64,000 bases of DNA. Origin: Clavelina lepadiformis (taxonomy: Eukaryota > Chordata > Ascidiacea > Aplousobranchia > Clavelinidae). The position numbers were made by a program, and so were the translations under genes. The stretch is taken from contig NC_135246.1 of NCBI RefSeq assembly GCF_947623445.1, forward strand, positions 2,544,501-2,608,500. Direction: 5' to 3'. Below the pieces are notes generated by a model that saw nothing but the letters and a program-made list of their open reading frames with translations, made no database searches and had not been told where the DNA came from. This document shows, piece after piece, positions 58,430 to 64,000 of the stretch; the stretch's first letter is position 1, and every line of letters begins with the position of its first letter.

Positions 58430-58740
58430 CCTCTCAATACACTAGCCGTTCAGGAAACACTTCATATTTGCTACTTGGGCCAAATGCCATCGAAAGCTTA
58501 TATGTTCCGTGCAATTCATTCAAGCTTTGCTTCTTTACCGCACATACCCTTCAATTACACTGGCCGTTGGCGAACAGCTTTACATCTGCTCATTCGGCCC
58601 AATGCCATCAAAAGTGAAAATTTTCCGTTCAATTCATTCAAGCTGTGCCTTTTTCAACGGGCATCCCCTTTAATTACATTGGCCGTTGGCGAACAGCTTC
58701 AGATCTGCTCAATCGGCCCAATGCCAAGTGTATATGCTCG
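58430..58740. repeat. About 119-bp tandem repeat, roughly 2.6 copies
   Basis: The anchor CACTGGCCGTTGGCGAACA and its variants start at about 58438, 58556 and 58675, and GGCCCAATGCCA follows each at the same distance. Spacing is 118-119 bp. Flanks to 58985 show nothing else. Confidence 0.75.
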
Positions 58741-58999
58741 TTTCGTTCGATCGACATGTTCAATGAAACCTTTCAATGCGACGTTCAGGTACGGTTTCCA
58801 TTAACTATGCCTGCTACATACAACAGTAGTTCTTTATGGAAGGCATTGAACGTTCGGATAAGGTTTGCCTAACAATAAACATAACGCATTCAAGATTCAA
58901 AAATCATTTAGAATAACCTTACAAAAATGATAGGTAGAACGACATAAAAGGATGAAAAGAAACTAGCAATGAATACTGGGTTACAATCAGTCAACCTGC

Positions 59000-59073
59000 T
59001 CATTGTGAAATAGCAGGGTGGGCAATGGGCGGGCAAGACGATTTTCAGGTAGAGCTTCACACATGTTAATAAT

Positions 59074-59109
<36 letters not shown>

Positions 59110-60019
59110 TGAAACTCCCAAGTTCAAAAGGATCGATAGGCCACGCTTTCGCCGTCTGTATTCATACTGAAAATGAAAATCAAGTGAGCTTTTGCCCTTT
59201 CCGGCAAAATGATTTACCGGATTTACCACATAAATAAGCACGAGCAATTTCCTGTAATACGTTCACTGTATGCAGACATTCAAATCCAACGGTCTCAAAC
59301 GGTTTCCAACCGTTCTCGTCATGAAAATGCTCTAGCCATTTTGGAAGAGGAAATGTCCACTCACATGGACTCACAGCTATAAATATTGTCGGTGGACCAA
59401 ATTGCTTAACAGCATCCTCAAGGTATAAGTGTTGCCATTTCCAGTAAGATGGTGAAAAGCTTTTGCCATCTAGTGATTTGTAGGTGTTGGGCTTAAACCT
59501 TCTTCCAGCTTCAATAGCCCCGGATATTGTTTTATACAACCAACGATCATAATTGAACTGCAACAATGCGTAATCCATAGAGTAATCTACAACTGGGCTT
59601 AGAACTTTCAATATAAATGCTCGTTTTAAACTCATCCGGGCATTACCGTTTCCAACACTTGATTCGCACATTGTTTTGTAAGGGTATAACAATGGCCATA
59701 TCGCTGTTTCAATGTATTCAATTTGAAACAATTCGTAAAACGGAATTTTTTTGGGTACTGATCCCATTTGCATTAGTGTTATCATCTCACCATAGCTGCA
59801 GGCATCCTTGTTAACCAAGTACAAGTAAGCTGCAAGCAACTTTTCTTTTCTCGTGCTATCTTCTACTTCACTTATTGTATGTCGAATGCTTTCCCCTTTT
59901 AAATGCGCTGTCGCAGCGTCGGTTTTGCATCTATAACCATGCTGCAAACGAACATACTTCCCACAGTCTACTCTATATATAGTCAGAACTCGTTCATCAT
60001 CTTTTGACAAATGACGCAA
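59000..60019 (-). pseudogene. Helitron-type Rep-like protein (N-terminal helicase-like domain), decayed
   Basis: A 279-residue open frame contains YIETAIWPLLYPYKTMCES, MSLKRAFILKVLSPVVDYS, LLQFNYDRWLYKTISGAIEA, YWKWQHLYLEDAVKQFGPPT, FIAVSPCEWTFPLPKWLEHF and ECLHTVNVLQEIARAYLCG. After a frame change, FHFQYEYRRRKRG stands where related proteins have an 'EFQ.RGT.H.H' motif. The order (LYP block, long-helix block, QFG.PT.F...SP, then the EFQ-RG motif) resembles the Rep/Helitron-like N-terminal domain, an HUH endonuclease. The HUH histidines are not visible here, so the copy looks dead. No helicase domain was found in the window. Assignment is from motif memory; an unrelated replication-type protein is possible. 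Confidence 0.45.
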
Positions 60020-60119
60020 CTGTGTTGACCATAAACGTGGATTACGAATTCCATATCAACTTCCACGACATTCACATTTCGTTAAATGCACCGAACTGAG
60101 GTACATTGACGATCCCAAA

Positions 60120-60523
60120 CTGAAAAACAGTTATTCGTAAGCATTGAAAAGTTCAGAAGTATTGTGCACTCTTTCCATTAACGTTTTAATACTCTGTTTC
60201 ATAGTCTTGCTCGACAGCGATTCTGGGCTTTACAAACATCTGCACAATTCCATTATGCTTTCCACTTCCGCCGTCAACTTTTTAAATGGCTTGTCAGCAG
60301 CTAACGATTGCCTTTCTTGTTGTATACGAGCCCAGTTTGCTCGCATTGTCTCCGCAAATTCAATGAAAGCAATTCCTGTACGGCAAAGCCATTCGCATGA
60401 GTAGCACTTCAGCTTATTCCCGATGTCTTCAGGAGCAAAACATGCTTCAGTTGTTGCTAAGCCATATAAAGCTGATCCATGCTCGTATCCCAGCAAAACA
60501 TATGTTCCACAATTGGAATACAA
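60120..60523 (-). pseudogene. Unknown mobile-element protein, N-terminal part
   Basis: Reads LKCYSCEWLCRTGIAFIEFA, ETMRANWARIQQERQSLAAD, a stop, SLSSKTMKQSIKTLMERV and NTSELFNAYE, then a stop followed by LFFSLGSSMYLSSVHL. Homologous to 57890-58287. The tail shows that this part normally runs into the LFFSLGSSMYL segment found at the start of the 60792-61332 ORF, so the two pieces are halves of one protein. Confidence 0.55.
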
Positions 60524-60791
60524 CAGCGTCGTTTTTATGCCATCTGCTTTACTTCACAAACAGTGTATATCTAATGATCTGCAAAAGAAACACTGAAAGG
60601 TGAATTCGCTGAAAGAAAATTGCGCAAAGCAATGAATGAAAAATATAACAATGAAATCAGTTTGCACGCATTTACGTTGTTCAAGGCAAGCATCAAAACA
60701 ATCGCAACGTCAATACAAGGACAACGTAAAAAAGTACAAGTGTGTATGGCATACATTCAAATCCACTAACACATGCACTAGGCTTTCTTTG

Positions 60792-61332
60792 TCAAAGCTT
60801 GGGTTGCTTTTTCTTTTCCTTTTTGAAAAAAAAGTGTTTTTCTGCATCGTCTGTTGGCCTTCTTGACTTGCCTTTTACCGTTCTGAACACTATCCGTTGT
60901 TCTCCTTCGATGCTCACAGACGATGAGGATTGCAAAGCGTTTTGCTGCACCTCTTCCACTTCACTATCGCTACTCACTTCTACCGCATGCACCGTAATCG
61001 ATTGTTTTGCTTGCTTGTTTTTTGCACTTCCTCGTGAAAAATTGTCCTCGTTTGCGGAAATACCAGCAATGATTTCTGCTATGGACCTTTTCCTGGGAGA
61101 TGGTGAGCTAACTTTTTGAGCTGTTTGTGTTAGGTCCTCCATAGCCGCCATTACATAATTTTTTCTGGTGGGCTCTTTTTTGAAAGAGTCAAGGTTGGTC
61201 TTTCCCTCCGAACACAAACGTTTCACCTTATCGAGGTTGCTAAAAACAAACTTTGCTGCGCCTAAATGCACCGAAGTGAGGTACATCGACGAGCCCAAAC
61301 TGAAAAACAGTTCTTGGGAAGCATCGAAAAGT
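60792..61332 (-). CDS. Unknown mobile-element protein, C-terminal part (open)
   Basis: An open frame of about 180 residues starts at a truncated edge (DASQELFFSLGSSMYLTSV) and continues VKRLCSEGKTNLDSFKKE, SIAEIIAGISANEDNFSRG, an acidic Ser-rich stretch (VEVSSDSEVEEVQ) and a Lys-rich tail. No domain is known to me. The acidic and basic low-complexity parts suggest a nucleic-acid-associated or nuclear protein. Its upstream edge coincides with the start of the dispersed repeat at 61328, so the gene is cut there. Confidence 0.4.
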
Positions 61333-62520
61333 AACAAAATAGTTTACATTTTTTGCAACACAGAAACAAAACACACATGTAGCATTTCGTCCATAACATC
61401 ATTAAATTTCGCTGTCGTTAAGCATATTGACGTTGATTGGTTGATTGATATTATTTGGATTTTGACTGCAGTTTGCTGAACACAATATGATAACAAATAG
61501 GACACAGCTACTCCGTCAAGCAGCTTCAAGTTTAAATGATGCAAGTACTCATAAACATAAACCTAAATTATTTCACTCTTTCTAAACTTCTAAAATTTGG
61601 TTTACAATTGAAAATGGTAAATACAAAACTGTGGATTGGAGCCGCACAAACTAAATGCACTATATGTAACAAAGCCCATTTTTATTATAAAAAGGGAAAA
61701 ACGAGTATCCATCAATTGGTATATGTTCAAGTTGGTATTTATTGATCGTAAGCAATCTAATGCAGAGCTGTGAAAAAATTTAAAAATAATTTTTTAACTT
61801 TGATGGACTCTTTTTGTGAAAAAAATTCTCGTGAAAATTGAAGGTCTAGTACATACGTGTCAAACTCCCGGCCCGCTTTACAACAAAACTTGGCCCGCAA
61901 TACTATTTCATACATTGAACTATTTCCGGCCCGCGAGATCATTGTACAGTATAACTTACTTTTTTCAAGCAAGAAACAAGATTACAACAAATTGCACAAT
62001 ACAGCAGCACGGCAGTTGCCCCACCATACGATAGAATAAATAAATTTATTCTAACGCTTGTAATCTGGGCTGCTTTTTTCTTTATTGTTGTGTGCTTTAT
62101 TCTTCAATTTTTAATGCTTTTGCAAGGAGATAAATGAAACTTAATGATGTAAGAGAAGAATAAGCAAAAATAGCCCAGTCAAAAATCGTCAAAAACATCA
62201 AAAATTTTGTGTTGTTTCGCTGCCTGTTCCAATTCATGTTTCAATCAAGTTTTATCTCTTCGGCCCTAGGTGTTAAATAATTTTTGAGTTTTGGCTCCTG
62301 GTGCGATTGAGTCCGACACCCCTGGTCTAGCGCATTTCGCAACTGTGCATAATGTGGTCAAGTGCTGTGTCGTTCATAAAACCGACAATAGTTCAATAAA
62401 TTATAAAATGATTTTCTGATCATAATTATTATGTAACAGATAATATTAATAACCAGTTTGCTAACTTTTCAAAGAAAAAAGTGTTATTTACTAAAATGCA
62501 AATACACTCTTCACTATTAA
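61328..62520 (+). repeat. Dispersed duplicate, second copy (with MITE inside)
   Basis: Direct repeat of 42859-43620, about 85-90% identical by eye, interrupted by the MITE at 61852-62324. Begins where the mobile-element ORF ends. Confidence 0.85.
61852..62324. mobile_element. Non-autonomous hAT-like element with a visible empty site
   Basis: Ends CATACGTGTCAAACTC and GAGTCCGACACCCCTG are degenerate inverted repeats. Flanks GTCTAGTA and GTCTAGCG match at 6 of 8. The paralogous sequence at 43376-43383 has one uninterrupted GTCTAGCG, which is the pre-insertion site. Interior 473 bp with CGGCCCGC words; no coding. Confidence 0.85.
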
Positions 62521-62645
62521 AACAAATCGAAAAGTCTCCAATAATTTAACTAAGCATGAAAAAAAATTTTCAGTTTAGATTTCAAATGTGAAGTTGCTTT
62601 AAACTTCAACGTCAAGGGTTAAGCTGGTTGTTGTCAGGTAAGATA

Positions 62646-63830
62646 ACACTGGTCGACATGATTTTTATTTTCTGGCAAAAATGGTGACTTCTAAGATAAT
62701 TTGCTCATGCTGATTACGAATATGAAGTCGCTTTTTTTCTATCACGTCAAGATTTTTTATAATTTGTGATTTAAAATTTTGCACTTCATTACTAATAACA
62801 GCCTGTTCTATGAAGTATTCCTCGTTGTTGGGTCATACTTACTATTGTCATAGCCATTATACATCATTGTGACGTCATAATGATTTTATTGTGAGTAAAC
62901 CAGGCTACATACAAGCATATGTACAGTACCATATGCCAGCTTGTGCGTATCAAAGTCAAGCCTAAAAGCTGTATTGTTGCACAATACAAATCAATTTGCT
63001 TCTATCCCTGTAGCTCATTCAACTAGCATGAAGGAGTCTTACGAAAATATGAAACTTTTTCTTTCGAAGTTGAAATATAGCACTCATACATGGAAAGTTT
63101 GCGTTGATTTTAAAGTCCTAAATATGCTACTGGGTCAACAATCTGAATTTACAAAGTACCCTTGTTTTATGTGTGAATGGGACAGCTGAGACAGGAGAAA
63201 TCATCGGATTAAACGTGAGTGGCCGTACTTCCACCATTACATATTAAACTGGGTCTCATGAAACAGTTTGTAAAAGCTCTCAACAAAGAAGGTGTATGTT
63301 TTAAATACAGTCGGGAAAAGTTTCCTCACTTGAGTGCCGAGAAAGTTAAAGAGGGTGTATTTGTTGGACCTCAAATCAGAACACTCACCGAAGACCCCCA
63401 ATTTCTTATTACCATGACGGATGTGGAAAAAAAAACTCTCTTTCACCGAAGTTGTATCTAAATTTCTTGGAAATACTACAGATCCGGATTACCAAAATAT
63501 TGTAGAAAACATGTTGGTTTCTTATCAAGCACTTGGTTGTATAATGAGCTTAAAGGTTCATTTTCTACACGCACATTTGGACAATTTTCCTAAAAACTTG
63601 GGTGACATGAGGGAGGAGCATGGTGAACGTTTTCACCAGGACATCAAAGCCATGGATATGCGGTATCAAGGGCAATGGGATGTAACGATGATGGCGGACT
63701 ACTGTTGGTGCCTGAAACGCGACAGCAAGAATAGTGAGGCTGCAAGAAAAGCTAAAAGAAGAAAATTCATGCCAAACACCTATAAGAAAGAAAAGTTGTT
63801 TGAATCAAAAGTTTATTGATCAAATGAACA
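62646..63830 (+). mobile_element. Unassigned TIR transposon family, copy 3 (left end present)
   Basis: ACACTGGTCGACA at 62646 matches the termini of copy 2. It lies directly after AGGTAAGATA, which continues without interruption in the paralogous DNA at about 43607-43616. No right terminus is recognisable before the window ends, so the given end is only that of the coding remnant. Confidence 0.6.
62941..63819 (+). pseudogene. Transposase-like protein of the unassigned family, copy 3
   Basis: Collinear with copies 1 and 2 but lacking the N-terminal third: SKSSLKAVLLHNTNQFASIP, WKVCVDFKVLNMLLGQQSEF, CFMCEWDS followed by a TGA, a deletion joining AVLPPLHIKLGLMKQFVKAL, FPHLSAEKVKEGVFVGPQIR, a frame change in an A8 run near 63427, LGDMREEHGERFHQDIKAMD and MMADYCWCLKRDSK. 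Residues diverge from copies 1 and 2 by perhaps 40%, so it represents a different subfamily. The acidic positions of CVDFK and GERFHQD are kept. Confidence 0.7.
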
Positions 63831-64000
63831 TAATTATGTGCTACTGGGGTCTAGGGTTTAGGTTTAGAGGGTTAAGGATTAAGCTAACAAAATCTCAAAT
63901 CCAATTGAGTAAGTTAAGCGCCTTGTAGGCTGTGTTTCGTTTCACGTACGGAGCTCTTGGCCTGTAATAGGGCACAAGCGCCATAAATACAACCGTTTTT

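Overview
The window is eukaryotic, AT-rich animal DNA. Coding sequence sits in many short exons with GT-AG introns, mostly 100-1000 bp, and large parts are DNA transposons. Gene content (LDL-receptor class A GPCRs, short-chain collagen C4-like proteins, a three-finger/sushi/VWA protein, PAAF1, an adenylate kinase 9-like gene) fits a marine invertebrate deuterostome. An ascidian tunicate is my best guess, but the species is not fixed by anything I can see.

Layout. Positions 1-1.5 kb hold a hAT transposase scrap and one exon resembling an ATRX/RAD54L2-type SNF2 helicase. Positions 1.5-9.5 kb are a nest of transposons: a TTAA-flanked piggyBac whose broken transposase abuts a spliced Mutator-like gene on the other strand; then a decayed copy of a TIR transposon family that I cannot assign to a named class; then a second piggyBac inserted in the inner inverted repeat of that copy. 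Positions 11.6-35 kb are dominated by a large inverted duplication of a two-gene block (LDLa-GPCR followed by a membrane-anchored C4-like protein). The left arm (minus) carries a GPCR pseudogene plus the tail of a further copy. The right arm (plus) carries an apparently intact 5-exon GPCR gene and an intact C4-like gene, separated by about 4.4 kb of extra DNA.

Positions 37.0-45.0 kb hold a seven-exon, apparently intact PAAF1 gene (minus), with a complete copy of the unassigned transposon in one intron. Positions 45.95-48.24 kb are a complete hAT transposon with an open 586-residue transposase and an exact 8-bp target duplication. Positions 50.05-52.16 kb encode a three-finger + sushi + VWA protein (minus), and 54.6-57.6 kb the 3' part of an adenylate kinase 9-like gene (minus). 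Positions 57.7-61.3 kb hold remnants of a multi-gene mobile element, including a Helitron-type Rep-like protein. A third copy of the unassigned transposon starts at 62.65 kb and its transposase remnant ends near 63.8 kb. Five short non-autonomous hAT-like elements with 8-bp target duplications are scattered through 30-62 kb.

The most novel items are: (1) the ACACTGG-ended transposon family, with a candidate RNase H-like/DDE protein and a probable 6-bp target duplication; (2) the GPCR/C4 inverted duplication with its chimeric breakpoint; and (3) the piggyBac element carrying an opposite-strand Mutator-like gene.
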